The translations under genes were made by a program, and so were the position numbers. The notes below the pieces were generated by a model that worked only from the letters and a program-made list of their open reading frames with translations, did no database searches and had not been told where the DNA came from. Source: Clostridiales bacterium PH28_bin88 (GTDB taxonomy: Bacteria > Bacillota > PH28-bin88). Taken from it: 64,000 bases of DNA. Below are positions 9,798 to 17,930 of the stretch, piece by piece (position 1 is the first letter of the stretch; every line of letters starts with the position of its first letter). The stretch is from NCBI GenBank assembly GCA_000987045.1, contig LAKY01000050.1, positions 62,001-126,000 on the forward strand, read 5' to 3'.

Positions 9798-10172
9798 GTG
9801 ACGCAACAGGAAGAGGACCGCCTGAAACAGGCTATTCTGGAAGTGATGGAACCGTTTTTTACCCGGGTGGTGCGGAAACTGGAGGAACACGACCAGCGGT
9901 TTGAGCAGATTGACTCCCGGCTGGAACAACTGGAAAAGGAGTTAAAGGAAGTGCGGAGAGAGGTAGCTATTTCCGCCGAGAACCTGGTCAGCCTGCGCCG
10001 GGTGCTGGGAGACCTGAGCATGAGGGTCCAGCTTTTCGAGGATAACCTGAACCGTGTGGAGCGCAAGATTACCCATGGGACCATTCCGGAAAAAGCGGAT
10101 CTTCGCCAGGAACTGGAAGAAGTGAAGGCCCGCCTGCGGAGACTGGAACAGTTACTGGGGTCACCTGCATGA
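9798..10172 (+). CDS. Short coiled-coil protein of unknown function
   Basis: This 124-residue, highly charged protein is almost entirely helical. Heptad patterns run from about residue 15 (VRKLEEHDQRFEQIDSRLEQ) to the C-terminus (ARLRRLEQLL). I chose the GTG at 9798 because GGAGGT lies 7 nt upstream; a GTG at 9789 overlaps that site. There is no signal peptide or catalytic motif. It lies between uvrA and uvrC with its own terminator, so it is probably separately transcribed. The heptad pattern suggests a cytoplasmic homo-oligomer or a scaffold. No family assignment is made. Confidence 0.7.
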   Translation: MTQQEEDRLKQAILEVMEPFFTRVVRKLEEHDQRFEQIDSRLEQLEKELKEVRREVAISAENLVSLRRVLGDLSMRVQLFEDNLNRVERKITHGTIPEKADLRQELEEVKARLRRLEQLLGSPA

Positions 10173-10178
10173 TCTAAC

Positions 10179-10210
10179 CGCCTTCGGAAACACGATCCGG
10201 GGGCGTTTTT
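10179..10210 (+). terminator. Rho-independent terminator
   Basis: CGCCTTCGGA (10179-10188) pairs with TCCGGGGGCG (10196-10205), including G-U pairs, followed by TTTTT. Confidence 0.75.
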
Positions 10211-10302
10211 ATTGATGAATACCGGCGGCTCAAACCGATGATGATATAATACTTATTAAGGAACTGGTTAAGGAAGTGGCAGCGGGGGAGGCGATGGAAC
10301 GC

Positions 10303-12150
10303 ATGGATAGAACGGAACTGGAGGAAAAGCTGAACCGCTTACCGGACCGCCCAGGGGTCTACCTGATGCGGGACAGCAAGGGAAATATCATCTATGTGGG
10401 CAAGGCCACTTCACTCAAGAACCGGGTCCGGTCCTACTTCCGCTCCACCCACCGCCAGGCCGCCAAGACCCGGGCACTGGTCTCCCACATCGCGGACCTG
10501 GAGTACATCGTCACCGACTCCGCGGTGGAAGCCCTGATCCTGGAGAACAACCTGATCAAGGAGCACCGGCCCAAGTATAACATTGACCTCAAGGACGACA
10601 AGACCTACCCCTACCTGAAGGTGACACTGCAGGAGAAGTTCCCGCGGGTGATGGTGACCCGCTCGGTGCAGAAGGACGGGGCCAGGTATTTTGGCCCCTA
10701 CACCCGGGCCGGGGCGATGAATGAGACCCTGAAGCTGTTGCGGCGGCTGTTTCCTGTCCGCACCTGTACAAATCATACCCTCCAGCAGGGACGGGCGTGC
10801 TTGAACGCTCACATCGGCCGCTGCCCCGCCCCCTGCGACGGGCGTGTCGATGAGGATACCTACCGGGCGGCGGTGGGCGAGATTGTCCTCTTCCTGGAGG
10901 GGCGGGGTGACGACCTAGTTGCCCGCCTGAAGCAGCGCATGGAAGAAGCTGCCGCCAACCTGGAGTTTGAAAAGGCCGCCCGGCTGCGGGACCAGATCAG
11001 GGCCGTCCAGGACGTGTTGGCCGAGCAGAAGATCGTATCCGCCGGGTTGGAGGACCAGGACGTCATCGCCATTGCCCGGGACGGGGGAGACGCCTGCGGC
11101 CAGGTGTTCTTCGTCCGGGGAGGCAAGGTGATGGGGCGGGAGCACTTCTTCCTGGGTGGCACGGCGGATCTCTCCCGGGAGGAGGTGATGGCCTTCTTTG
11201 TCCAGCAGTACTACGCGCGGGTCGATGTGGTGCCCCGGGAGATCCTCTTGGGGGACGACGCGGAGGACCGCGAGGTGATCGAGGAGTGGCTGGGGCAGAA
11301 ACGGGGAGGCCGGGTCCGCTTGCGGGTGCCGCGCCGGGGCGATAAACTGAAACTGGTGGAGATGGTGCACAAAAACGCCCTGATGGTGCTGCAGGAATAC
11401 CAGCTCGCCCGGCGCAAGGGGGAAGCCATGACGGCCGGCGCCTTGCAGGAACTGAGGGATCGGCTGCAATTACCCGGAATTCCCCACCGGATTGAGTGCT
11501 ACGACATCTCCCATATCCAGGGCAGCGATACCGTGGGTTCCATGGTTGTCTTCGAGGAGGGGTTGCCCAAACCTGTTGACTACCGGCGGTTCAAGATCCG
11601 TACCGTAGAGGGGCCTGACGACTTCGCCTCCATGAAGGAGGTGCTAAACCGCCGCTTCCGGCGGGCGCGCCAGGAGTTGGAGGAGGGAGAACTGTCCCTG
11701 AAGTTTGCGGCCTTGCCTGACCTGGTGATTATTGACGGCGGTAAAGGACAGCTTTCCGCCGCCCGGGAGGCCATGCGGGCCTGTGGAGTAGAGGAGATCC
11801 TCACTTTTGGACTGGCCAAGGAGGAGGAACTGCTTTTCCGTGAGGGCCGGTCTACCCCTATTGTCCTTCCCGGGGACTCGGAGGGACTGCGTCTCCTGCA
11901 GCGGATCCGGGACGAGGCTCACCGGTTTGCCGTCACCTACCACCGGCAGTTGCGGGACCGCCGGCAGCATGGCTCGGTATTGGACGAGATCCCTGGCATT
12001 GGCCCCAAGCGAAAGCGGGCGCTGTTGCAGCACTTTGGCTCGGTGGCTCGTGTCAAGCAGGCCACCCTGGAAGAGCTAATCTCGGTTGACGGGATGAATG
12101 AAAAAACCGCCCGGGCAGTGCATGATTACCTGGCGGGCATTGAGAGGTGA
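10303..12150 (+). CDS. uvrC: Excinuclease ABC subunit C
   Basis: This is the dual-incision nuclease of nucleotide excision repair, about 615 residues. The GIY-YIG domain opens the protein (GVY at 18-20, YVGKATSLKNR at 31-41) and makes the 3' incision. A UVR helical motif (about residues 200-235, LEFEKAARLRDQI) contacts UvrB. The RNase H-like domain carries ECYDISHIQG and VIIDGGKGQL and makes the 5' incision. Two helix-hairpin-helix motifs (IPGIGPKRKRALL and VDGMNEKTA) end the protein. Starts at 10276, 10294 and 10303 are in frame. I favour ATG 10303 because GGGAGG (10286-10291) is too close to 10294. A TATAAT at 10245-10250 is a likely -10, but no good -35 is visible. Confidence 0.97.
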   Translation: MDRTELEEKLNRLPDRPGVYLMRDSKGNIIYVGKATSLKNRVRSYFRSTHRQAAKTRALVSHIADLEYIVTDSAVEALILENNLIKEHRPKYNIDLKDDKTYPYLKVTLQEKFPRVMVTRSVQKDGARYFGPYTRAGAMNETLKLLRRLFPVRTCTNHTLQQGRACLNAHIGRCPAPCDGRVDEDTYRAAVGEIVLFLEGRGDDLVARLKQRMEEAAANLEFEKAARLRDQIRAVQDVLAEQKIVSAGLEDQDVIAIARDGGDACGQVFFVRGGKVMGREHFFLGGTADLSREEVMAFFVQQYYARVDVVPREILLGDDAEDREVIEEWLGQKRGGRVRLRVPRRGDKLKLVEMVHKNALMVLQEYQLARRKGEAMTAGALQELRDRLQLPGIPHRIECYDISHIQGSDTVGSMVVFEEGLPKPVDYRRFKIRTVEGPDDFASMKEVLNRRFRRARQELEEGELSLKFAALPDLVIIDGGKGQLSAAREAMRACGVEEILTFGLAKEEELLFREGRSTPIVLPGDSEGLRLLQRIRDEAHRFAVTYHRQLRDRRQHGSVLDEIPGIGPKRKRALLQHFGSVARVKQATLEELISVDGMNEKTARAVHDYLAGIER

Positions 12151-12236
12151 GAAGTGGGAGGTGGGATTTGCGGTATTAAATAAGGGCTGTTGGCCTCGAA
12201 GGTGAAAGCCGAAAGGTTCGCCGTTGGAGAATTCAG

Positions 12237-12265
12237 TTGCCACTTTAGACAGGATGGGTTAAAAT
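12237..12265 (+). promoter_or_regulatory. Promoter of the 12354 EamA gene
   Basis: TTGCCA (12237-12242), a 17-nt spacer and TAAAAT (12260-12265). Transcription would begin near 12272, giving a leader of about 80 nt that contains the hairpin at 12294. Confidence 0.65.
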
Positions 12266-12293
12266 ACTAGAAGAAGAGTCCGGACCAGGTGAC

Positions 12294-12326
12294 GGTGGGC
12301 CAGATGGGACCCGCCCTGTTTTTTTT
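12294..12326 (+). terminator. Leader terminator/attenuator-like hairpin
   Basis: GGTGGG (12294-12299) pairs with CCCGCC (12310-12315), followed two bases later by a run of eight T residues. It lies between the promoter at 12237 and the start codon at 12354, so it could act as an attenuator rather than an end-of-gene terminator. Confidence 0.5.
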
Positions 12327-12353
12327 AGAATAGCCTAAAGGAAGTGTGAGACT

Positions 12354-13313
12354 GTGGAGGAGCGTCCTGCGAAAACTTATATGTATTTCGTCATTACCAT
12401 CTTGTTCTGGGGCGGGGCGTGGGTAGCTGCCAAGATGGTGGTAGCGGAGATCCACCCATACGTGGCGGGAAGTATCAGGTTTGTCCTGGCGTTTTTTATT
12501 CTCTTTCCGTTTCTGATAGCCCAAGAGGGGCGAGGCGCGCTCCTGCGCTGGCGGGACGTTCCTGTCCTGGCTTTCCAGGGGGCTACCGGTGTCTTCCTTT
12601 ATAATGTGATGTTTTTACGGGGTATGCAAACCACTTCGGCGATTAACGGCTCCCTCATCGTGGCCGCGGGGCCGGTAATTACCGCTCTGGTATCATCCGT
12701 ATACCTCAGGGAAAGAGTGGGGTTGCGGCAATTAGCCGGGTTTGCGGTCTCCCTGGCTGGTGTACTGGTTATTGTTAGCCAGGGGTCGTGGCAGGTATTG
12801 CGGCAGATTCACTTTAACCCGGGGGATGTCCTGATCGGGATTGCTGTCATTTCCTGGTCGCTTTATTCGGTGGGGGGAAAGGTGGCTATGCAGCGGATAT
12901 CCCCGCTGGCCAACACCACGTATTCCTGCGGCCTTGGCGCCATCATGCTAAGCCTTTTGGCATGGCCCTATTTCAACGATGCGGGACTGTTCTCAGCCAG
13001 CGGGCAAGCTATTGGGGCGTTGATCTACCTGGCTGTGTTTGCTTCAGCGATCGCGTTCTTCACCTGGTTCAAGGGCGTGCAACAGATCGGGGCCAGCAGG
13101 GCGGCGGTGTTTCTCTACCTGGTACCGGTAACCGCTGCACTGCATGCGATTCCCATTTTAGATGAACGCGTGCGGGGGTACCACCTGATAGGCGCGCTGC
13201 TGGTATCGTCCGGGGTTTATGTGGCCACCCATTTACAGTCCCGGAGCCGGCAGGTTGAACCGGCGGGCAGTGCCCTGCCGGTTCAACACGCGGAACATAC
13301 GAGTTATCGATAA
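12354..13313 (+). CDS. EamA-family drug/metabolite transporter
   Basis: This 319-residue inner-membrane transporter has about ten hydrophobic helices arranged as two EamA repeats. The first spans about residues 10-140 (opening FWGGAWVAAKMVVAEIHPY) and the second about 155-285. Family members (DMT superfamily) export amino acids, metabolites or drugs; the substrate cannot be read from sequence. GTG start with AAAGGA about 11 nt upstream. The gene is preceded by a promoter and an attenuator-like hairpin and followed by a strong terminator, so it is monocistronic. A perfect 10-bp inverted repeat (13255-13264 / 13277-13286) lies inside the last codons and encodes the hydrophilic tail. Confidence 0.9.
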   Translation: MEERPAKTYMYFVITILFWGGAWVAAKMVVAEIHPYVAGSIRFVLAFFILFPFLIAQEGRGALLRWRDVPVLAFQGATGVFLYNVMFLRGMQTTSAINGSLIVAAGPVITALVSSVYLRERVGLRQLAGFAVSLAGVLVIVSQGSWQVLRQIHFNPGDVLIGIAVISWSLYSVGGKVAMQRISPLANTTYSCGLGAIMLSLLAWPYFNDAGLFSASGQAIGALIYLAVFASAIAFFTWFKGVQQIGASRAAVFLYLVPVTAALHAIPILDERVRGYHLIGALLVSSGVYVATHLQSRSRQVEPAGSALPVQHAEHTSYR

Positions 13314-13320
13314 CAAACAT

Positions 13321-13358
13321 TTTACCTCCTGCCAAGCGCGGCAGGAGGTAAATTTTTT
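13321..13358 (+). terminator. Strong Rho-independent terminator
   Basis: Perfect 13-bp stem TTTACCTCCTGCC / GGCAGGAGGTAAA with a 6-nt loop, followed by six T residues. Confidence 0.92.
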
Positions 13359-13423
13359 AAAGGATTTTTTCTTCCTGGTGTGTAATACAATAACTGTCGA
13401 AAAAAGCAATATGGAGGCCGATA

Positions 13424-14818
13424 GTGAAAAAGGCGCTGATTGCCCTTCCCCTGGTGGCAGTCCTTGCCCTGCTGGTAGGGTCTGCCTGGTGGGCGGATCC
13501 CTTCCGGGGGCGTCCTGGTGATGGTGAGGGGGAGCCCCTGCCAAAACCTGCTCCTTCACAACACCTGGATGGTGTTGTGGCTGCTAACTTTCCCACGTAT
13601 GATATCGATGCGAAATACGATGTAGAAGCTGGAACCATCCACGGGGAGATGGCCATTACCTACCGCAACCCGGAAGAAAAACCCCTTGGTCACTTTCAGT
13701 TGAACCTGGTCGCCAACACCTTGTCCGGTAAACAGGGGGCGATCAAGGTCAGCCAGGTTAAGGTAAACGGCCAGCCGGTGGAGCCCGAGGCCAGCCTGTC
13801 ATCGGTGCGGGTGCCTTTTGCCACTTCTTTGGGAAAAGGTGAGAAGGTACGGGTATCTTTGAAGTTCGAGACCATAGTACCGGACGGGCCCTGGCGATTG
13901 GGCCGTTACCAGGGCGTGAGCATGGTGGCCGGTTGGTATCCCCTGGTAGCACCCTGGTGGGAAGGTGATTGGCAGGCATTCCCTTCCGGTATTTCCTTCG
14001 GGGACCCCTACTACGCGGAAAGCGCCTACTACAAGGTCAGGTTGACCGTTCCCAGAGGTATCAAGGTGGTAGCCGGCGCCGATATTCTCACCCAGAGGTC
14101 CCTGGGGGAAGACACGTTGTGGTTTTTTCAAACCTCCAGGCCCGTCCGGGAGTTTGCCTTTGCCGCCAGTAGAGATTTCAAATATACGGTGGAGCGCGTA
14201 GGTGAAACTCTGGTGGTGTTTGCCTATACCGGTAGAGAGGATAGAACGGTGATGGAAGCGGCCGCCAGGTCCCTGGACTATTTCCAGCAACTTTTGGGGG
14301 ACTATCCTTACCGCCAGTTTACCGTCGCGCGCGTACCACTGCAGGGGTATGCCGGCATGGAGTACCCGGCGATAGTGTTCATCAGCAGCATTGAGCCTTA
14401 TGGACCGTTCACCGTGGCTCACGAGGTCGCCCACCAGTGGTGGTATAACCTGGTGGGGAATAATCAGATAAGTGAACCATGGGTGGACGAGGGCCTGGCC
14501 AATTTCATGGCCCTCCTCTACTCCAGGGAGTATGAACGGGACAGGTACCCCGGGCGGTTGCGGGAGTTTGCCGCCACGCCGGGCGGACCAGGGTTTGCCC
14601 GCCCCCTTACCGGGTTTGCCTCCGCGGAGGAATACAAGCGGTCTGCATACGTACGGGGAACCATGTTCTGGCACCAGGCTTACCAGGATCTGGGCGAAGA
14701 ACGGGTGATGGGACTGTTAAGGAACATCCAGGAGAATTACCGGTTTCAGGTAGTAACCTGGCAGGACATCCGGCAGATGCTCCTGGAGGTGGGGGTAGAC
14801 CCCGCGGCTATTCCTTGA
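13424..14818 (+). CDS. M1-family zinc metallopeptidase, exported or membrane anchored
   Basis: This 464-residue gluzincin starts at GTG after TGGAGG. Residues 1-23 are a signal peptide or anchor (MKKALIALPLVAVLALLVGS). An N-terminal beta-sandwich domain is followed by the catalytic domain with the exopeptidase-like loop GMEYP (311-315; classical members have GxMEN) and the zinc site HEVAHQWW (His333, Glu334, His337), with Glu356 in WVDEGLAN as third ligand. It is short compared with full aminopeptidase N because the C-terminal helical domain is absent, as in other compact M1 enzymes. Extracytoplasmic peptide hydrolysis is inferred. The changed GMEYP motif makes strict aminopeptidase activity uncertain. 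Confidence 0.9.
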   Translation: MKKALIALPLVAVLALLVGSAWWADPFRGRPGDGEGEPLPKPAPSQHLDGVVAANFPTYDIDAKYDVEAGTIHGEMAITYRNPEEKPLGHFQLNLVANTLSGKQGAIKVSQVKVNGQPVEPEASLSSVRVPFATSLGKGEKVRVSLKFETIVPDGPWRLGRYQGVSMVAGWYPLVAPWWEGDWQAFPSGISFGDPYYAESAYYKVRLTVPRGIKVVAGADILTQRSLGEDTLWFFQTSRPVREFAFAASRDFKYTVERVGETLVVFAYTGREDRTVMEAAARSLDYFQQLLGDYPYRQFTVARVPLQGYAGMEYPAIVFISSIEPYGPFTVAHEVAHQWWYNLVGNNQISEPWVDEGLANFMALLYSREYERDRYPGRLREFAATPGGPGFARPLTGFASAEEYKRSAYVRGTMFWHQAYQDLGEERVMGLLRNIQENYRFQVVTWQDIRQMLLEVGVDPAAIP

Positions 14819-14942
14819 GATACGATGGTACGATGAAAACCGCCCAAGGGGCAAAAAACTTGGCAATTTAGTCTGGCTTTAGAGGAATCGGCTTTCTGAC
14901 CCCGAATTCATCTGCCAACAGACATGCAAGGGGGCGAATACT

Positions 14943-15806
14943 GTGGCAGGCATCAGAATTGCCGTGGTCGGCGGAGGGAAGGGCGGAACCGCTGTTTTAC
15001 GGGCGCTCCATGGCTTGCCGGAGGTTCAAGTAGTGGGCATTGCGGACCTGGATCCCCAGGCGCCGGGGATCAGGCTCGCCAGGGAGCTGGGGGTTCCGAC
15101 CAGCACCAGGTTTGAGGACTTCTTGCGGCAGTCCCAGCTGGACATCGTCATCGAGGCAACCGGAAATACTAAGGTACAAGAAGCCATCAAGGCGGGTTTG
15201 AGCACGGAGACCACCATGGTGGACTCCCATGTGGCAAAATTGATGATGGACCTGGTGCAGGCGAAAGACGACATGGCTGCCCACCTGCACGCCCAGGCCC
15301 AAGAACTGGCTGCCATGGCGGAACAGCTAACCGCTACCATTCAACAGCTGGTAGCAGCGACTACCGAAATCGCCCGGGGAGCGGAAAACATGGCCAGGCA
15401 ACGGGATGCACTGTCCGAGGCCGCCACTTTGGCTAAAAACCACCTTAATGAAACGGACAAAATCCTCCGTTTTATCCGGATGGTGGCGGACCAAACCAAG
15501 CTGCTGGGATTGAACGCCGCCATTGAAGCCGCCCGGGCGGGCGAGCAGGGCCGGGGATTTACCGTGGTGGCCCACGAGGTGCGGAAGCTGGCGGAGAACA
15601 GTTCCGCGTCCGCCGATCAAATCGGCCAGATCCTCAACAACATTGAAAAGTCGGTCGCCCAGATTATCGCGGGTGTAGAGGAATCCGGCGCGGTTACGGA
15701 ACGCCAGGCAGCCGCCACCCAGGAGGTGGCCGGCAGCACCCAGCAACTCAGCCGTACCTCGGAAGGTTTATCCGCCCTGGCAGCCAGGCTGGCCGACGTT
15801 AAATAA
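14943..15806 (+). CDS. Soluble chemoreceptor-like protein with N-terminal Rossmann domain
   Basis: This 287-residue protein has no transmembrane segment. Residues 1-105 form a nucleotide-binding Rossmann fold: [17 protein letters not shown] dinucleotide loop, an acidic [11 protein letters not shown] end of the second strand, and IVIEATGN typical of dehydrogenases. From about residue 115 a long coiled coil leads to the methyl-accepting-protein signalling tip ([20 protein letters not shown], then [11 protein letters not shown]). GTG start with AAGGGGG about 9 nt upstream. Known chemoreceptors of this class bind CheA/CheW through the tip. Here the sensor half suggests that NAD(P)(H) or a related ligand is sensed in the cytoplasm. 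No other chemotaxis gene is nearby, so the partner array is unknown. The domain fusion is directly visible; the ligand is inferred. Confidence 0.9.
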   Translation: MAGIRIAVVGGGKGGTAVLRALHGLPEVQVVGIADLDPQAPGIRLARELGVPTSTRFEDFLRQSQLDIVIEATGNTKVQEAIKAGLSTETTMVDSHVAKLMMDLVQAKDDMAAHLHAQAQELAAMAEQLTATIQQLVAATTEIARGAENMARQRDALSEAATLAKNHLNETDKILRFIRMVADQTKLLGLNAAIEAARAGEQGRGFTVVAHEVRKLAENSSASADQIGQILNNIEKSVAQIIAGVEESGAVTERQAAATQEVAGSTQQLSRTSEGLSALAARLADVK

Positions 15807-15837
15807 CCAGGAAGTCTATCACAAAACGCGCTAGCAG

Positions 15838-15938
15838 GTACAAGAAGCAAGAAACAAGAAGCAACAGGTGTAGGAATTCGCCAAGGGCGAATTCCTACGA
15901 ACAAATCCTGCTTCCTGCGTCCTGCCTCCTGCTTCCTG
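15838..15938. repeat. Nested inverted repeat flanked by AAGAAGC/GGAAGCA-type tracts
   Basis: A perfect 13-bp palindromic stem (15870-15882 / 15886-15898) with a 3-nt loop is flanked on the left by repeated CAAGAAG units and on the right by CTTCCTG units. The flanks are partly complementary, so about 100 nt could fold into one long imperfect hairpin. Confidence 0.65.
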
Positions 15939-15954
15939 AATGGAGGTTTACTGG

Positions 15955-16752
15955 TTGAACGATATCCGCCTGGTAGCTATCGACCTCGATGGTACCTTAC
16001 TCAGTAATGATTTTGTTATTTCCCCGCGGGCTCAGAGCGCAATCCGGCAGGTGCGGGACCGGGGGGTGTTCGTGACCATCTGCACGGGACGGATGTATGC
16101 CTCCGCCCTCCCGTATGCCACGGACCTGGGCCTGGATCTGCCGCTGGTGACCTACCAGGGTGCGCTGGTGAAGACCTCAGGTACCGGGGAGGTTTTATAC
16201 AGGCGGGAGGTACCGGTGAACCTGGCCCGCTCAGTCATCGCCATGGCCAATGACTACGGCTATCCTGCCAACGTATACTACGGAGACCGGCTTTATGTAG
16301 AGCGGCTCAGCCCGGAGGGAGCCCTCTATGTTCGCCGGGCGCGGATTCCGGTTAACGTGGTGGAAGACCTGCTGGGTTTCGTTAAAAGCGACCCAATCAA
16401 GGTGCTGATCATGAGCAGCCCGGAGAACCTGGATGCATTTGCCAGGGAATGGCAGGCCAGGTACGGCGACCGGCTTTACTTGACGAAATCCATGCCAACC
16501 TACCTGGAGTTTACCCATCCGGAGGCCACCAAGGGGCGGGGCCTGGCGGCAGTAGCTTCCCACCTGGGAGTGGACCGGACGCAGGTGATGGCCATCGGGG
16601 ACAGCTGGAATGACTTGGAGATGTTCAGCTATGCCGGGTTTAGCGTGGTAATGGGAAACGCCCCGGAGGATGTGAAGAGGGTGGCGGATTATGTTACCCG
16701 GAATAACGACGATGACGGTGTAGCGGAAGCCCTGGAGAAGTTCTTCTTGTAG
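15955..16752 (+). CDS. Cof-type HAD-superfamily phosphatase
   Basis: This 265-residue HAD hydrolase carries motif I DLDGT (nucleophile Asp10, acid Asp12), motif II near CTGRM, and motifs III/IV as a Lys in TKGRGLAAV and GDSWNDLEMF. The C2 cap between motifs II and III places it with the Cof/YidA/YwpJ phosphatases that hydrolyse sugar phosphates, flavin mononucleotide or pyridoxal phosphate. I take TTG 15955 as the start because GGAGG lies 8 nt upstream; an ATG at 15940 overlaps the ribosome site. The gene stands alone, behind a hairpin-rich repeat and ahead of a terminator at 16967. The substrate cannot be assigned from sequence. Confidence 0.9.
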   Translation: MNDIRLVAIDLDGTLLSNDFVISPRAQSAIRQVRDRGVFVTICTGRMYASALPYATDLGLDLPLVTYQGALVKTSGTGEVLYRREVPVNLARSVIAMANDYGYPANVYYGDRLYVERLSPEGALYVRRARIPVNVVEDLLGFVKSDPIKVLIMSSPENLDAFAREWQARYGDRLYLTKSMPTYLEFTHPEATKGRGLAAVASHLGVDRTQVMAIGDSWNDLEMFSYAGFSVVMGNAPEDVKRVADYVTRNNDDDGVAEALEKFFL

Positions 16753-16830
16753 CGGCTGCCTGTTTATCGGTAACCAATGGCCACCGATTGCTGTCAAAGG
16801 CTGCTGGTATCACACCGGCGGCCTTTTGCA

Positions 16831-16954
16831 CTATCAGAAAGTATAAGTTACTTTCTGATAGCATAAGTGCAACTAAGGCTTCCGCCTGCGCCGAAGTCTT
16901 GGCGCAAGCCAAGTTTTCTTTAGTATTGGGAATACCTTTTGGACCAATACTAAA
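16831..16954 (-). repeat. Interspersed hairpin repeat, copy 1
   Basis: Three stem-loops are visible: a perfect 13-bp stem CTATCAGAAAGTA / TACTTTCTGATAG (16831-16861), CTTGGC / GCCAAG (16898-16913) and an 11-bp TTTAGTATTGG / CCAATACTAAA (16919-16954). The first two, with the bases between them, match copy 2 at 57429 in opposite orientation, and more weakly the copies at 37541 and 42250. A 77-codon ORF crossing it is not credible. Confidence 0.8.
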
Positions 16955-16966
16955 ACATAGATCTTT

Positions 16967-17003
16967 GCGGGTGGCCCAATTGGCAAACTGTGCCCGCGTT
17001 TTT
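16967..17003 (+). terminator. Terminator-like hairpin before the PHP gene
   Basis: GCGGG (16967-16971) pairs with CCCGC (16993-16997), followed by GTTTTT. It probably ends the HAD-gene transcript. Downstream, a low-complexity GACCACT-like tract covers about 17014-17056. Confidence 0.5.
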
Positions 17004-17074
17004 GAGGTCAACAATTACTGACCGCTGACCACTAGCCACGAGTGACCAGTCACTAGGCGCCAGGAGGGTAGAAC

Positions 17075-17803
17075 ATGAGGTTTATCGGGGATTATCACAC
17101 GCACACCCGTTACAGCGACGGGCGAGCCACAGTAAGAGAGATGGTAGAAGCGGGGAGGGCCATGGGCCTGGAGGAAGTGGCGATCACCGACCACGGCCCC
17201 AGGAATATTGGCACCGGGGTGAGTAACGCCCGGGCATTCCTTAGCATCAAAAACGAGGCGGATGACATCAACAACAACCAAGAGGGTATCAAAGTGCTGG
17301 TGGGGGCGGAGGCGGACGTGACAGGCGTGAACGGAGAGATCGACGTCCCTGAAGACATTTACCGCCAGCTGGACATGCTGCTGGTGGGCCTGCATCCCTA
17401 CGTGCTGCCGGAAACTTCAGGGTTTGGCATGATCCTTGGCAATCCCCTGTACAAGCTTTCCGGGGGTATGCGCCGCAAGGTCATCAACACCAACACCAAG
17501 GCGCTGGTTGAGGTGATGCAACGCCATCCGGTGGACGTGATCACGCATCCCGGCCTCCAGATGCCCATCGACGTGGCGGAGGTGGCCCGGGCTTGCAGCA
17601 GGACGGATACCGCTTTTGAGGTCAACACCGGCCATGACTACCAGAGCCCTGCCACCATTCAATTGGCAGCCCGTGAAGGGGTCAAGTTCATCATTAACAG
17701 CGACGCCCATTATCCCGGGACCGTCGGCCACCTGGAAAGCGGCTTGGCCCTGCTCCAACAGGCGAAGGTCCCAATAGAACAGATCGTCAACGTATCCCAT
17801 TAA
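17075..17803 (+). CDS. PHP-domain phosphoesterase (YcdX-like)
   Basis: This 242-residue PHP (polymerase and histidinol phosphatase) domain protein shows all metal-ligand motifs: HTHTRYSDG (from His8), ITDHG, VGAEADV, GLHPY, ITHPG and NSDAHYPGTVG. These ligate a two- or three-metal centre that hydrolyses phosphoesters. The length and single-domain form match YcdX-like and PolX-type PHP proteins rather than histidinol phosphatase. The ATG is preceded by GGAGGG. It lies just upstream of rapZ, separated by a 120-bp spacer with a low-complexity tract, so co-transcription is possible. The physiological substrate is unknown. Confidence 0.9.
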   Translation: MRFIGDYHTHTRYSDGRATVREMVEAGRAMGLEEVAITDHGPRNIGTGVSNARAFLSIKNEADDINNNQEGIKVLVGAEADVTGVNGEIDVPEDIYRQLDMLLVGLHPYVLPETSGFGMILGNPLYKLSGGMRRKVINTNTKALVEVMQRHPVDVITHPGLQMPIDVAEVARACSRTDTAFEVNTGHDYQSPATIQLAAREGVKFIINSDAHYPGTVGHLESGLALLQQAKVPIEQIVNVSH

Positions 17804-17867
17804 AAGTCTGTCTCACTACCGGTACATGATATGATATGATATAATATTGGCAAACGCGGTGGTGGAG

Positions 17868-17910
17868 TTAGACTTCTAACCTCCGACTTCCGATTTCCGA
17901 CTATCCGATG
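17868..17910. repeat. Low-complexity tract (CTTCCGA units)
   Basis: Repeated CCGACTTCCGATTTCCGAC-like units lie between the PHP gene and rapZ; this is the reverse complement of the type seen at 743-787. A TATAAT at 17840-17845 just upstream is a possible -10 for rapZ. Confidence 0.55.
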
Positions 17911-17930
17911 ACCTAAAAGAGGTGATGGCG

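Noticed and set aside
12151-12293. Possible glycine or guanidine riboswitch ahead of the EamA gene
   Set aside because: Neither the paired glycine-aptamer cores nor duplicated ACGR-loop hairpins could be found.
14819-14942. Possible c-di-GMP riboswitch ahead of the chemoreceptor-like gene
   Set aside because: The segment lacks the conserved GACGCAAAGC-type core; only a generic short GCCC/GGGC hairpin is present.
15870-15898. Palindrome GAATTCGCC...GGCGAATTC resembles TA-cloning vector flanks
   Set aside because: The vector junction differs in the bases around the site, and the palindrome extends to 13 bp within host-type low-complexity DNA, so contamination is not needed to explain it, although it is worth a read check.
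16788-17021. 77-codon ORF after the HAD gene
   Set aside because: It is composed entirely of the hairpin repeat and terminator; the second good repeat copy encodes a different peptide.
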